The notes beneath the pieces are model-generated. The model was not told the DNA's origin. It ran no database searches and was given only the letters and a program-made list of their open reading frames with translations. Positions 1 through 8,801 of a DNA stretch of 64,000 nucleotides are shown piece by piece. Source of the stretch: DATKZM01 sp035527975. Its GTDB lineage: Bacteria; Pseudomonadota; Alphaproteobacteria; JAPULJ01. The DNA is taken from positions 1 to 64,000 of the forward strand of contig DATKZM010000127.1 of NCBI GenBank assembly GCA_035527975.1, read 5' to 3'. Every line of letters starts with the position of its first letter. The stretch's first letter is position 1. Made by a program: the position numbers and the translations under genes.

Positions 1-98
1 CCGATCGAAAACCGCCCCGCTGCGGCCCGCGCCGACAGTCCACCATCAATCGCCTCGACAACCCGCCGGCGCAGATCCAAACCGTACGCACGTGCCAT
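1..98 (-). CDS. IS630-type transposase, N-terminal fragment
   Basis: The reverse strand reads from an ATG at 98 to the left window edge and gives about 32 residues starting MARAYGLDLRRRVVEAI, followed by a GLSARAAAGRF stretch. This is the helix-turn-helix N-terminus typical of IS630-family (and related IS5-like ISL) transposases, which bind the element's terminal inverted repeats. Only the first part of the gene is in the window, so completeness, catalytic DDE residues and the element's other end cannot be judged. The start is preceded on its strand by a GGGAGGCAG sequence, a good ribosome binding site. The outer terminus of the element should lie between 99 and about 200, but I cannot define it. 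Confidence 0.75.
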   Translation of the reverse strand, partial: MARAYGLDLRRRVVEAIDGGLSARAAAGRFSI

Positions 99-329
99 AT
101 CTGCCTCCCGATAAACCTCGGGTCACAGAATCATATCTCGAACCAATTGGGAATCCCCCGCTATTCCTATTTCCTTGAAGACGCTCTAGCATCGACAATG
201 ATTACAGAGTTCCGGAACTTCACCGGGCCGGGGATGGAAGAACGGGAGAGCGGAAGGCGTGATCGAACGCGTCCGAAAAATTCCCCCGCAAAGCGGCAGG
301 GGTGATCGCTCGAATCGTGGACTGGAGCG
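99..329. other. intergenic region without a gene
   Basis: 231 bases between the outward-pointing transposase fragment and uraH. No convincing ORF, RNA or hairpin was seen. It should contain the end of the insertion element and the promoter of the purine operon, but no clear -35/-10 pair could be assigned. Confidence 0.4.
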
Positions 330-680
330 ATGGGCCGCCTGACCACGCATGTGCTCGACACCGCGCGCGGCGTGCCCGGCGTGGGCATGCGTGTGGAACT
401 TTATGCGTTGAGCCCCAAGTTCGAAAAACTGAAGGCCATCGCCATGAACGGCGACGGCCGCAGCGATGCGCCATTGTTGGAGGGCGCCGATCTGAAGGTC
501 GGTCAATACGAGCTGGTGTTTCGCGCCGGCGATTATTTCCGCGAAACCGGACTTGATCTGAGCGAGCCGGCCTTCCTCGACGAAATCCCGATCCGTTTCG
601 CCGTCGCCGATATCGGTGCGCACTACCATGTTCCGCTCCTGGTCACGCCCTGGAGCTACTCGACCTATCGGGGAAGCTGA
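330..680 (+). CDS. uraH: 5-hydroxyisourate hydrolase (transthyretin-like)
   Basis: 116 residues, the normal length for the family. The enzyme opens 5-hydroxyisourate, the product of urate oxidase, to OHCU in ureide formation. The family hallmarks are present: TTHVLD near the N-terminus (His7), HYH at 98-100, and the invariant C-terminal tetrapeptide YRGS. The chosen ATG fits the family N-terminus (M-x-x-LTTHVLD), although the upstream GGAG is only two bases away. It stands three bases before xdhA and leads the xanthine dehydrogenase operon, placing both steps of purine oxidation together. No urate oxidase or OHCU decarboxylase is in the window. Confidence 0.93.
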   Translation: MGRLTTHVLDTARGVPGVGMRVELYALSPKFEKLKAIAMNGDGRSDAPLLEGADLKVGQYELVFRAGDYFRETGLDLSEPAFLDEIPIRFAVADIGAHYHVPLLVTPWSYSTYRGS

Positions 681-683
681 GCG

Positions 684-2174
684 GTGGCGGGCGCGGTGTG
701 GTTCGTATTCCAAGGCAAGGTCCGCACGCTGCGAGATATCGATCCCAACATGACCGTGCTCGACTGGTTGCGCGAGCACGAACGAAAGACCGGGACCAAG
801 GAAGGCTGTGCGGAAGGCGACTGCGGGGCCTGCACGGTGGTGCTTGGTGAGTTGGCCAATGATGGTCCTATGCGCGGCACGCTGCGCTACCGCGCGGTAA
901 ATGCCTGCATCCTTTTCATGCCGGTGCTCGACGGCAAAGAGTTGGTGGTGGTCGAGGATTTACGCGGGCCTGATGGCGCGCTGCACCCGGTGCAGCAGGC
1001 GCTGGTCGACACCCATGGCTCGCAATGCGGATTTTGCACACCGGGCTTCGTGATGTCGCTTTTCGCGCTCTATCACAGCGATCCCGCTCCCGGCCGGGCG
1101 GCAATCAACGATGCGATCGCGGGCAATCTCTGCCGCTGCACCGGCTACCGGCCGATCATCGATGCCGGCCTGGTGATGCATGGCTATGGCAGGACAGACC
1201 GCTTCGACAAGCGCGCCAAAGCGACGGTAAAGCTGCTGAAATCGATCGCGCGCGACGAAACGCTGGAGTTGGAAGCGCCCGCGCGAAGCAATGGACGGCG
1301 CTATTTCGCACCCGTCAGCGAGGATGCGCTGGCCGACCTCGTCGTGGCGCATCCCACAGCCTGCCTGCTCGCCGGCGGCACCGATGTGGGATTGTGGGTG
1401 ACCAAACAGCACCGCGACCTCGATACGCTGATTTATCTGGGCGGGGTGCGCGACATGACTTACGTCCGCGAGAGCGAAACCGAGATCGAGATCGGTGCGG
1501 CAGCCAGCTACTCGGACGCGTTCGAGGCGGTCGGCGGCGCCTATCCCGACCTGGCCGAGCTCTTCCGCCGCCTGGGCTCGATGCAGATCCGCAATGCCGG
1601 TACGGTTGGCGGCAATATCGCCAATGCTTCGCCGATCGGCGATAGCGCGCCAGGATTGATCGCGCTCGGCGCCAGCCTGGTCTTGCGCAGGGGCGGGCGG
1701 GTGCGCGAGCTGCCGCTCGACGAGTTCTTTGTCGATTACCGCAAGACCGCACTCCAGCAGGGCGAGTATCTCTCGGCGATCCGTGTGCCCAGACCGCGCT
1801 CCGGCCGGCATTTCCACACATACAAGGTTTCAAAACGTTTCGACCAGGACATCTCCGCCGTCTGCGGCGCATACTGCGTGAGCATCGAAGGCGGACGGGT
1901 GCGCGAGGCACGTATCGCCTATGGCGGCATGGCGGCGACGTCCAAGCGGGCCGTGGCCTGCGAAGCGGCGCTTGAAGGCGGCGAATGGAGCGCCGGCACG
2001 GTGGCGCAGGCGATGCGGGCGCTGGAGAAGGATTTCACACCGATGTCCGACATGCGCGCCAGCGCGGACTATCGAATGATGGTAGCGAAGAACCTCCTGC
2101 AGCGGATGTATTTGGAGACGGCGGTGCCGGCCAGAGCGGCGATGCCGCTCCAGGTACTCGCTTACGCGCGATAA
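684..2174 (+). CDS. xdhA: xanthine dehydrogenase small subunit (2Fe-2S/FAD)
   Basis: 496 residues starting from GTG. The electron-transfer subunit of bacterial xanthine dehydrogenase, which oxidises hypoxanthine and xanthine to urate with NAD+. Domains in order: plant-ferredoxin-type [2Fe-2S] domain with Cys42, Cys47 and Cys50; a second [2Fe-2S] domain with QCGFCTPG (Cys115, Cys118) and CRC (Cys150, Cys152); an FAD domain with LLAGGTDVGLW around 228-238 and GGNIANASP near 310; and a CO-dehydrogenase-flavoprotein C-terminal domain from about 375. The gene lies directly downstream of uraH and 23 bases before xdhB, clearly one operon. The order iron-sulfur then FAD in one polypeptide is that of the two-subunit XdhAB type. 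Confidence 0.95.
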   Translation: MAGAVWFVFQGKVRTLRDIDPNMTVLDWLREHERKTGTKEGCAEGDCGACTVVLGELANDGPMRGTLRYRAVNACILFMPVLDGKELVVVEDLRGPDGALHPVQQALVDTHGSQCGFCTPGFVMSLFALYHSDPAPGRAAINDAIAGNLCRCTGYRPIIDAGLVMHGYGRTDRFDKRAKATVKLLKSIARDETLELEAPARSNGRRYFAPVSEDALADLVVAHPTACLLAGGTDVGLWVTKQHRDLDTLIYLGGVRDMTYVRESETEIEIGAAASYSDAFEAVGGAYPDLAELFRRLGSMQIRNAGTVGGNIANASPIGDSAPGLIALGASLVLRRGGRVRELPLDEFFVDYRKTALQQGEYLSAIRVPRPRSGRHFHTYKVSKRFDQDISAVCGAYCVSIEGGRVREARIAYGGMAATSKRAVACEAALEGGEWSAGTVAQAMRALEKDFTPMSDMRASADYRMMVAKNLLQRMYLETAVPARAAMPLQVLAYAR

Positions 2175-2197
2175 GGCCAGGGGAGCACAGCAAACCA

Positions 2198-4546
2198 ATG
2201 GCCAGGCAGGGCAAGCTCAAGACCGGCGTTCATCAGTCATTGGCCCATGACAGCGCCGGCAAGCATGTCAGCGGCGGGGCGCTCTATACCGACGATCTGC
2301 CCGAGCCGCCCGGCCTGCTCTACGCCGCCTTCGGGATGAGTACGCGGGCCCACGCACGGATCACGGCGGTCGATCTAGCACCGGTGCGCAAGGCGCCCGG
2401 CGTGGTCGCGGTGATGACAGCCGCCGATGTGCCTGGCGACAACAACTGCGCGCCGGTGATGCATGACGATCCGATCTTCGCCGACGGGCTGGTCGAATAT
2501 GTCGGCCAGTCGATCTTCGCGGTTGCGGCCGAGACCGTCGAACAGGCGCGGCGCGCGGCGCGGCTTGCCGTGATCGAATACGAGGATCTGCCGGCGATCC
2601 TGACCACCGAGGCCGCGATGGCGGCGAAATCCTTCGTGCTGCCGGCGCACATGATGAAGCGCGGCGAACCCAGGAAGGCGATCTCCAAGGCCAAGCACCG
2701 TCTTAAGGGCCGGATCAAGGTCGGTGGGCAGGATCAGTTCTACCTCGAAGGCCATATCGCCATGGCGGTTCCGGGCGAGGACCGCGACGTCACGGTCTTC
2801 TCCTCGACCCAGAACCCCAGCGAGGTCCAGCACCTGGTTGCCGAGGCTCTGGGCTTGTCGAACAACGCCGTCACGCTGGAGATCCGCCGCATGGGCGGGG
2901 CTTTCGGCGGCAAGGAGACGCAGCCCGCGCTCTATGCCTGCATCGCGGCGCTTTTGGCCGATAAGACCGGCCGCCCGGTCAAGGCGCGGGTAGACCGCGA
3001 CGACGATATGGTGATGACCGGTAAGCGCCACGATTTCGTCATCGACTACGATGTCGGCTTCGACGACAAGGGGCGCATCAAGGGGATCGAATTCGTGCAG
3101 GCCGCGCGCTGCGGCATGTCGGCCGATCTTTCCGGCGCCATCGCCGACCGGGCGATGTTCCACGCCGACAATGCCTACTATCTGCCGGCGGCGCGCATCG
3201 TCTCGCATCGCTGCAAGACCAACACGGTCTCCAACACCGCCTTTCGCGGCTTCGGTGGGCCGCAAGGCATGGTCGGCATCGAGCAGGTGATCGATGAGAT
3301 TGCGCGGGACCTGGGCAAGGATCCCCTCGATATCCGCCGCGCCAATCTCTATGGGGATAAAGGCCGCGACGTCACGCCCTACCACATGACCGTGGAAGAC
3401 AATATCCTGCCCAAGCTGCTCGACGATCTGGAAGCCTCGTCGGATTACCGGGTGCGGCGCAAGGAGATCGACGCCTTCAATGCCACCAGCCCGGTCCTGA
3501 AACGCGGCATCGCACTGACGCCGGTCAAGTTCGGGATTTCCTTCACCACCTCGCATCTCAATCAGGCCGGCGCACTGATCCACGTCTATACCGATGGCAG
3601 CGTGCATCTGAACCACGGCGGCACCGAAATGGGGCAGGGGCTTTTCGTGAAGGTCGCCCAGGTCGTTGCCGAGGAATTCCAGATCGATCTCGACCGCATC
3701 AAGATCACCGCGACCAACACGGGCAAAGTGCCGAATACTTCGGCGACCGCCGCCTCCTCGGGCACGGATATGAACGGCATGGCCGCGCGCAACGCGGCGC
3801 GAACGATCAAGGAACGCCTGATCGCCTTCGCCGCCGAAGCTTTCGATTGCAAGAAGGCGGAGGTTGTATTCCAGAACAACAAGGTCCGGGCCGGAAAGAA
3901 GACGTTATCGTTCACCGATCTGGTCAGGGCCGCCTATATCGGCCGCGTTTCCCTGTCGGCGACCGGCTTCTACAGCACGCCGAAGATCCACTACGACCGC
4001 AAGAAGGCTGCCGGACGGCCCTTCTACTACTTTGCCTACGGAGCGGCGGTGAGCGAGGCGGTGATCGACACGCTGACCGGCGAATACCGTTTCCCCCGCG
4101 TCGACATCCTCCATGACGTGGGCCAATCGCTCAACCCGGCGATCGATATCGGCCAGATCGAGGGCGGCTTTCTGCAGGGCCTCGGCTGGCTGACCATGGA
4201 AGAGCTTTACTGGAACGCCGATGGCAGTTTCGCGACACATGCGCCCTCGACCTACAAGATCCCTACGGCGAGCGACTGGCCGGAGGAATTCGACGTCCGC
4301 ATCTTCGACCGCGGCCGCAACAAGGAGCCGACCATCCACCGTTCCAAGGCGGTGGGCGAGCCGCCGCTGATGCTGGCGATTTCGGGATTCCTCGCCATCA
4401 AGGACGCGCTGGCGGCGGCCTGCGGCCACCAGATCAGCCCGCCGCTCGATACACCGGCGACGCCCGAAGCGGTGCTGATGACGCTCGAAGCCATGCGCAC
4501 ACAACTGGGCGGCGCGGGATCGACGCTGCGCGAGGCGGCGGAATGA
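2198..4546 (+). CDS. xdhB: xanthine dehydrogenase large molybdopterin subunit
   Basis: 782 residues from the ATG at 2198; the frame stays open further upstream into xdhA, but GGGGAGCACAG precedes this ATG and the protein then has the family length and N-terminus. The catalytic subunit carries molybdenum cofactor and hydroxylates the purine ring. Visible motifs are GGAFGGKE at about 233 (Moco binding), RGFGGPQG near 350, AASSGTDMNG near 525 and GEPPL with the expected catalytic Glu at 721. It ends in an ATGA overlap with xdhC. Nothing is missing relative to functional XdhB proteins. Confidence 0.95.
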   Translation: MARQGKLKTGVHQSLAHDSAGKHVSGGALYTDDLPEPPGLLYAAFGMSTRAHARITAVDLAPVRKAPGVVAVMTAADVPGDNNCAPVMHDDPIFADGLVEYVGQSIFAVAAETVEQARRAARLAVIEYEDLPAILTTEAAMAAKSFVLPAHMMKRGEPRKAISKAKHRLKGRIKVGGQDQFYLEGHIAMAVPGEDRDVTVFSSTQNPSEVQHLVAEALGLSNNAVTLEIRRMGGAFGGKETQPALYACIAALLADKTGRPVKARVDRDDDMVMTGKRHDFVIDYDVGFDDKGRIKGIEFVQAARCGMSADLSGAIADRAMFHADNAYYLPAARIVSHRCKTNTVSNTAFRGFGGPQGMVGIEQVIDEIARDLGKDPLDIRRANLYGDKGRDVTPYHMTVEDNILPKLLDDLEASSDYRVRRKEIDAFNATSPVLKRGIALTPVKFGISFTTSHLNQAGALIHVYTDGSVHLNHGGTEMGQGLFVKVAQVVAEEFQIDLDRIKITATNTGKVPNTSATAASSGTDMNGMAARNAARTIKERLIAFAAEAFDCKKAEVVFQNNKVRAGKKTLSFTDLVRAAYIGRVSLSATGFYSTPKIHYDRKKAAGRPFYYFAYGAAVSEAVIDTLTGEYRFPRVDILHDVGQSLNPAIDIGQIEGGFLQGLGWLTMEELYWNADGSFATHAPSTYKIPTASDWPEEFDVRIFDRGRNKEPTIHRSKAVGEPPLMLAISGFLAIKDALAAACGHQISPPLDTPATPEAVLMTLEAMRTQLGGAGSTLREAAE

Positions 4547-5577
4547 GTGAGTGGCTCGACCACATTGGCGAATTCGAACGCCGGTCGGAGCCGGTCGCGA
4601 TCGCCACCGTGATCCGCGCCGACGGCTCGACCCCGCGCGGGGTCGGGGCACGTATCCTGGTCGGCGCTGACTGGGTCAAGGGGACGATCGGTGGCGGCAC
4701 GCTCGAATACCGGACGATCGCGCTGGCCCGCGAGATGCTGTCGAGCGGTGAGCCGGCCCGGCGAGAGGCATTGCCGTTGGGTCCCGCGCTTGGCCAATGC
4801 TGTGGCGGACAGGTTGCCGTTCTGCTTGAGCGCATCGGGGCCGAGGCCGTGATGCCGGCCTGGATCGAGACGTTGCGCGCGGCCCAATCGGAAGGCGAGC
4901 CGGCAGTGATCGTCACCGATCTCAATTCCTCGCCGGTTCGCCATCTGACTGTAACGCCCTGGACGACCGGCGGCGACAAGCTGTCGGGCCACCGCGAGGC
5001 GGTTTTGCGCTCGCGGCGAATGCTGGCTGAAGGCGCAGATTCGGCCGAGCACAATGAGTTCCTCTACGAAGCGGTGCAACCAAAGGCTTTGCGCCTCACC
5101 CTGTTCGGCGCCGGCCATGTCGGGCGGGCGCTGGTCAACGTATTGGCGGGCGTGCCGGCGCATGTCGACTGGGTCGACAGCCGCGCCGAGCAGTTCCCCG
5201 AGGACCTGCCAGGCAATGCGTTCCGGCACGTCACGGAAGATTACGAGGCGAAGATCGATGCGGCGCCCCGGGGCAGCTTCTTCCTGGTCATGACGCATAG
5301 TCATGCGATCGATCTGGAGATCGTCGAGACGGTGCTGCGGCGCGGCGATTTTACCTATCTCGGGCTGATCGGCTCGGCGACCAAGCGGGCGCGTTTCGAG
5401 CGTCAGCTACGCAGCCGGGGCCTCACCGATCAGCATCTGGAACGGCTGACCTGCCCGATCGGCATCGAGGGTGTCAGCGGCAAGGCTCCGGCAGTGATCG
5501 CGGTCGCCGTGGCGGCGGAAATCCTTCGCAAGCACGACCAGCGCATGGCCGCGGGCGAGATCGAGCGCTCGGCATGA
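4543..5577 (+). CDS. xdhC: xanthine dehydrogenase maturation factor XdhC
   Basis: 344 residues, with an N-terminal XdhC/CoxI domain (RADGSTPRGVGARI, then an IGGGTLEY motif) and a C-terminal Rossmann domain starting with LFGAGHVGRALV at about 187. XdhC proteins bind molybdenum cofactor, help its sulfuration and insert it into XdhB; the protein is cytoplasmic and not part of the mature enzyme. The start codon overlaps the xdhB stop (ATGA) and its own stop overlaps the next gene in the same way, implying translational coupling. Assignment to XdhC rather than CoxF-type relatives rests on the immediate neighbours. Confidence 0.93.
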   Translation: MSEWLDHIGEFERRSEPVAIATVIRADGSTPRGVGARILVGADWVKGTIGGGTLEYRTIALAREMLSSGEPARREALPLGPALGQCCGGQVAVLLERIGAEAVMPAWIETLRAAQSEGEPAVIVTDLNSSPVRHLTVTPWTTGGDKLSGHREAVLRSRRMLAEGADSAEHNEFLYEAVQPKALRLTLFGAGHVGRALVNVLAGVPAHVDWVDSRAEQFPEDLPGNAFRHVTEDYEAKIDAAPRGSFFLVMTHSHAIDLEIVETVLRRGDFTYLGLIGSATKRARFERQLRSRGLTDQHLERLTCPIGIEGVSGKAPAVIAVAVAAEILRKHDQRMAAGEIERSA

Positions 5578-6056
5578 CCCTCGACAGGACCAAGGCCGAC
5601 TTCATGCGGCGCGCCATCGCGCTCTCCCACGAGATGATCGCGCAGAACAAGGGCGGCCCTTTCGGCGCGGTCGTGGTCAAGGACGGCGCGATCATCGCCG
5701 AGGGGTTCAATCAGGTTACCTCGGCGAACGATCCGACGGCGCACGCTGAAGTGACGGCGATCCGCGAAGCTTGCCGCAAGCTCGGCTCGTTCAAGCTCGA
5801 AGGCTGTGAGATCTACACGAGCTGCGAGCCTTGTCCGATGTGTCTTTCGGCCATTTTCTGGGCGCGCATCGAGCGGATTTACTACGCCAACACGCGCCAG
5901 GATGCCGCGCGCATCGGCTTCGACGACGACGAGCTCTATCACGAGGTCGCCCGGCCGCTTGCGGAACGCACGATCCCGAACGAGCAGCTCCTGGCCGATG
6001 AGGGCCGCATTGCCTTCGACGCCTGGGACGCCATGCCCGACAAGATTCTCTACTGA
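5574..6056 (+). CDS. nucleoside/guanine deaminase (CDA fold)
   Basis: 160 residues of the cytidine/deoxycytidylate deaminase fold. Zinc ligands are His57 of HAE, with the proton-shuttle Glu59, and Cys87 and Cys90 of PCPMC. The size and sequence resemble bacterial guanine deaminase of the GuaD/YkfG type, which turns guanine into xanthine; tRNA adenosine deaminase TadA is a less likely alternative because the flanks and the long C-terminal tail differ. Position strongly supports a purine role: it overlaps xdhC by four bases and lies just before the purine-type ABC transporter, so guanine would be channelled to xanthine dehydrogenase. Confidence 0.85.
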   Translation: MTLDRTKADFMRRAIALSHEMIAQNKGGPFGAVVVKDGAIIAEGFNQVTSANDPTAHAEVTAIREACRKLGSFKLEGCEIYTSCEPCPMCLSAIFWARIERIYYANTRQDAARIGFDDDELYHEVARPLAERTIPNEQLLADEGRIAFDAWDAMPDKILY

Positions 6057-6070
6057 ACGGAACGGCCACG

Positions 6071-7705
6071 ATGGCAACTGCCCCGGAAAACACAGCCGAC
6101 ACATCGCTGGGCGACGTCAGCCACCGCCGCGATCACGGCACGGCGCAGCTCGAGCTGCGCGGTATTACCAAGCAGTATCCGGGCGTGCTCGCCAACGACA
6201 ATATCAGCCTCTCCGTGGCGCCCGGCGGCGTCCATGCGCTGCTTGGCGAGAACGGAGCCGGCAAGTCTACCCTGGTGAAGATCATCTACGGCGTCGTCAA
6301 GCCCGATGCCGGCGAAATCCTGTGGGCTGGCGCGCCGACGGTGATCCATAGTCCTGCCCATGCGCGCCGGCTCGGCATCGGCATGGTGTTCCAGCACTTC
6401 AACCTGTTCGACACACTGACCGTGGCGGAAAACATTTCGCTTGGCATGGAAGGGGCGGGCGATCTCAAGAGCCTCGCCGGCCGCGTTTCGGAGATTTCCG
6501 AGCGCTACGGCCTGCCGATCAACCCGCACCAGCATGTCCACGCGCTTTCGGTCGGCGAGCGCCAGCGCGTGGAGATCGTGCGCTGCCTGCTGCAGAACCC
6601 CAAGCTGCTGATCATGGACGAGCCGACCAGTGTGCTGACGCCGCAGGAGGTCGAGAAGCTCTTCGTGACCCTGAAGCGTCTCGGCTCGGAGGGCTGCAGC
6701 ATCCTTTATATCTCCCACAAACTGGAGGAGATCCGCGAGCTGTGTGATGACGCGACGGTCCTGCGCGGCGGCAAGGTGGTCGCCGTCTGCGATCCGCGCA
6801 AGGAGACCCCGAAAAGCCTCGCCGAAATGATGATCGGCAGCGAAATTCCGATCATCAAGCGCGACGATGGGGCCGTCGAGGGCACGCCGCGCCTGGAGGT
6901 GGAAAGGCTATCGCTGGCATCGGACGATCCGTTCGGAACCACACTCAAGGAGATCGATGTCACCGTGCGTGCGGGCGAAGTGCTTGGCATCGCCGGTGTT
7001 GCGGGCAACGGCCAGAAGGAGTTCCTGATGGCGCTCTCCGGCGAAAAGCCGGTGACAGACAACGACGCAGTGAAGATCGACGGTAAGGCATGCGGGCGCA
7101 TGGGCCCGGCGGCGCGGCGCTCGCTGGGGCTCGCTTTCGTGCCCGAGGAACGCCTCGGCCGCGGCGCGGTGCCGGAGATGAGCCTGGCCAAGAACGCGCT
7201 GCTGACCGGATACCGCACGGGTATGGTGCGGCGGGGCTTCATCCAGTTCGGCCGCACAGCCGCGTATGCAAACCAGGTGCGCGAGGCCTACGACGTCAAA
7301 TCCGCCGGTGTCGAGGCCGAGGCGCGAAGCCTGTCCGGCGGCAATCTGCAGAAATTCATCATCGGCCGCGAGATCGGGCTCGAGCCGGGCATTCTCCTCC
7401 TTGCCTATCCGACATGGGGCGTCGATGTCGGCGCGGCGACGACGATCCACCGCGCGATCATGGATCTGAAGGCCTCGGGCGCCGCGATCCTGATCATCTC
7501 GGAAGACCTCGACGAGCTCTTCGAGATTTGCGACCGGCTCGCGGTCATCGCCGAAGGCCGGCTCTCGCCGGTCGTCAACAATGGCGAGATCACGATCGAG
7601 GAGATCGGCCTTTGGATGAGCGGAGATTTCGCTGCGGGCGGCCGCGAACACGGCGCCGCTAGCACCAAAGTCGCGGGCGCGCCGGGGGCGGCGGATGCGC
7701 ATTAA
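6071..7705 (+). CDS. BMP-type ABC transporter, fused double ATPase
   Basis: 544 residues with two ABC ATPase domains in one chain, the design of nucleoside/purine importers related to Bacillus NupA/YufO and to sugar ATPases such as RbsA. The first domain has GENGAGKST at 59-67, the family's LSVGERQR signature at about 159 and a LLIMDEPTSVLTP Walker B region. The second has the degenerate GVAGNGQKE P-loop and the PTWGVDVGA Walker-B-like motif that are normal for this subgroup. It energises import of a substrate captured by the binding protein encoded four genes on. It overlaps the first permease gene by 11 bases. Nucleobases or nucleosides are the likely substrates, inferred from the neighbours. 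Confidence 0.92.
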   Translation: MATAPENTADTSLGDVSHRRDHGTAQLELRGITKQYPGVLANDNISLSVAPGGVHALLGENGAGKSTLVKIIYGVVKPDAGEILWAGAPTVIHSPAHARRLGIGMVFQHFNLFDTLTVAENISLGMEGAGDLKSLAGRVSEISERYGLPINPHQHVHALSVGERQRVEIVRCLLQNPKLLIMDEPTSVLTPQEVEKLFVTLKRLGSEGCSILYISHKLEEIRELCDDATVLRGGKVVAVCDPRKETPKSLAEMMIGSEIPIIKRDDGAVEGTPRLEVERLSLASDDPFGTTLKEIDVTVRAGEVLGIAGVAGNGQKEFLMALSGEKPVTDNDAVKIDGKACGRMGPAARRSLGLAFVPEERLGRGAVPEMSLAKNALLTGYRTGMVRRGFIQFGRTAAYANQVREAYDVKSAGVEAEARSLSGGNLQKFIIGREIGLEPGILLLAYPTWGVDVGAATTIHRAIMDLKASGAAILIISEDLDELFEICDRLAVIAEGRLSPVVNNGEITIEEIGLWMSGDFAAGGREHGAASTKVAGAPGAADAH

Positions 7706-8801
7706 GCTCGAGCCGCGGGTCGCCGCCTCGCAGTGGATGCGCTATGCCGGGCCGGTCATGGCGCTGGCGGCGACGGTGATCGTGGGCGCCATTCTCTTTG
7801 CGGCCCTTGGCAAGAACCCGGCTACCGGGATCTACGCGTTTTTCATCGCACCGGTGACGACGCTGGCCGGGGTCGCCGATCTGCTGGTCAAGGCAACGCC
7901 GCTGGTCATCTGCGCGATCGGGCTCTCGATCGGGTTCCGCGGCAATGTCTGGAATATCGGCGCCGAGGGCCAGCTCATCGTCGGTGCGGTCTGCGGCGGG
8001 GCGATGGCGCTTGCGTTCTACCCCGATGACGGCTGGTACGTGCTGCCCTTCATGGTGCTGGCCGGGATGGCCGGCGGCATGGCCTGGGCCGCTATCCCGG
8101 CATTCTTGCGCAACCGTTTCAACGTCAATGAGATCCTGACCAGCCTGATGCTGACCTATGTCGCCATCGAGCTCTGGAAGTACATGATCACGGGGCCGCT
8201 GCTCGATCCGGGCGGCTCGTCCTTCCCGCAATCGCGCGAATTCCCGCCGGGTACGCTGTTCGGCGTGATCTTTGAAAGCGCCCGCACCTCAGTTCTGTTC
8301 GCGGTGGTCGTGATCCTGGTGGGCTGGCTCTTCATGACCCGCGCGCTGCAGGGCTTCAAGGTCGACGTTGTGGGCCAGGCGATCCAAGCGGCGCATTACG
8401 CAGGCTTTAGCCAAAAGCGCGTGGTTTGGCTGAGTTTCCTGGTCGCCGGCGGCGCGGCGGGGCTCGCCGGGTTGATCGAGATCACCGGGCCGATCAAGCA
8501 GCTGCCGCTCAAATTCGCCCCCGGTTACGGCTTCGTTGCCATCATCGTCGCCTTTGTCGGCCGGCTGCACCCGGTCGGCATGACCATTGCGGCGCTGCTG
8601 ATGGCGCTGATGTTCCTCGGCGGCGACGAGCTGCAGTTCGAGCTCAACCTGCCGCCGGCCATCGCCGGCATGTTCCAGGGCTTGCTCTTGTTCTTCGTGC
8701 TCGCCTCCGAAGTACTGATCCGCTTTCGCATCAAGGTGATCCGCCCGGCGCGGCGATTGCCTGCGGGGGGCGAAGCGCCGCAAGGCGGAGCGGGCGAATG
8801 A
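7695..8801 (+). CDS. BMP-type ABC transporter permease 1
   Basis: 368 residues, strongly hydrophobic with about eight to ten membrane segments; belongs to the BPD_transp_2 permease family (NupB/YufP-like). It has the family core GNVWNIGAEGQLIVGAV and the LTSLMLTYVA and GNVWN-type sequences seen in nucleoside importers. It forms the membrane channel with the second permease. It starts inside the end of the ATPase gene and ends in an ATGA overlap with the second permease, so the importer is translated as one coupled unit. The C-terminus ends in a basic, alanine-rich cytoplasmic tail. Confidence 0.92.
   Translation: MRIKLEPRVAASQWMRYAGPVMALAATVIVGAILFAALGKNPATGIYAFFIAPVTTLAGVADLLVKATPLVICAIGLSIGFRGNVWNIGAEGQLIVGAVCGGAMALAFYPDDGWYVLPFMVLAGMAGGMAWAAIPAFLRNRFNVNEILTSLMLTYVAIELWKYMITGPLLDPGGSSFPQSREFPPGTLFGVIFESARTSVLFAVVVILVGWLFMTRALQGFKVDVVGQAIQAAHYAGFSQKRVVWLSFLVAGGAAGLAGLIEITGPIKQLPLKFAPGYGFVAIIVAFVGRLHPVGMTIAALLMALMFLGGDELQFELNLPPAIAGMFQGLLLFFVLASEVLIRFRIKVIRPARRLPAGGEAPQGGAGE

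Noticed and set aside
2375..3616. Long open frame on the minus strand opposite xdhB
   Set aside because: It is a mirror of GC-rich codon use in xdhB; no motifs or ribosome site, and the plus strand gene is certain.
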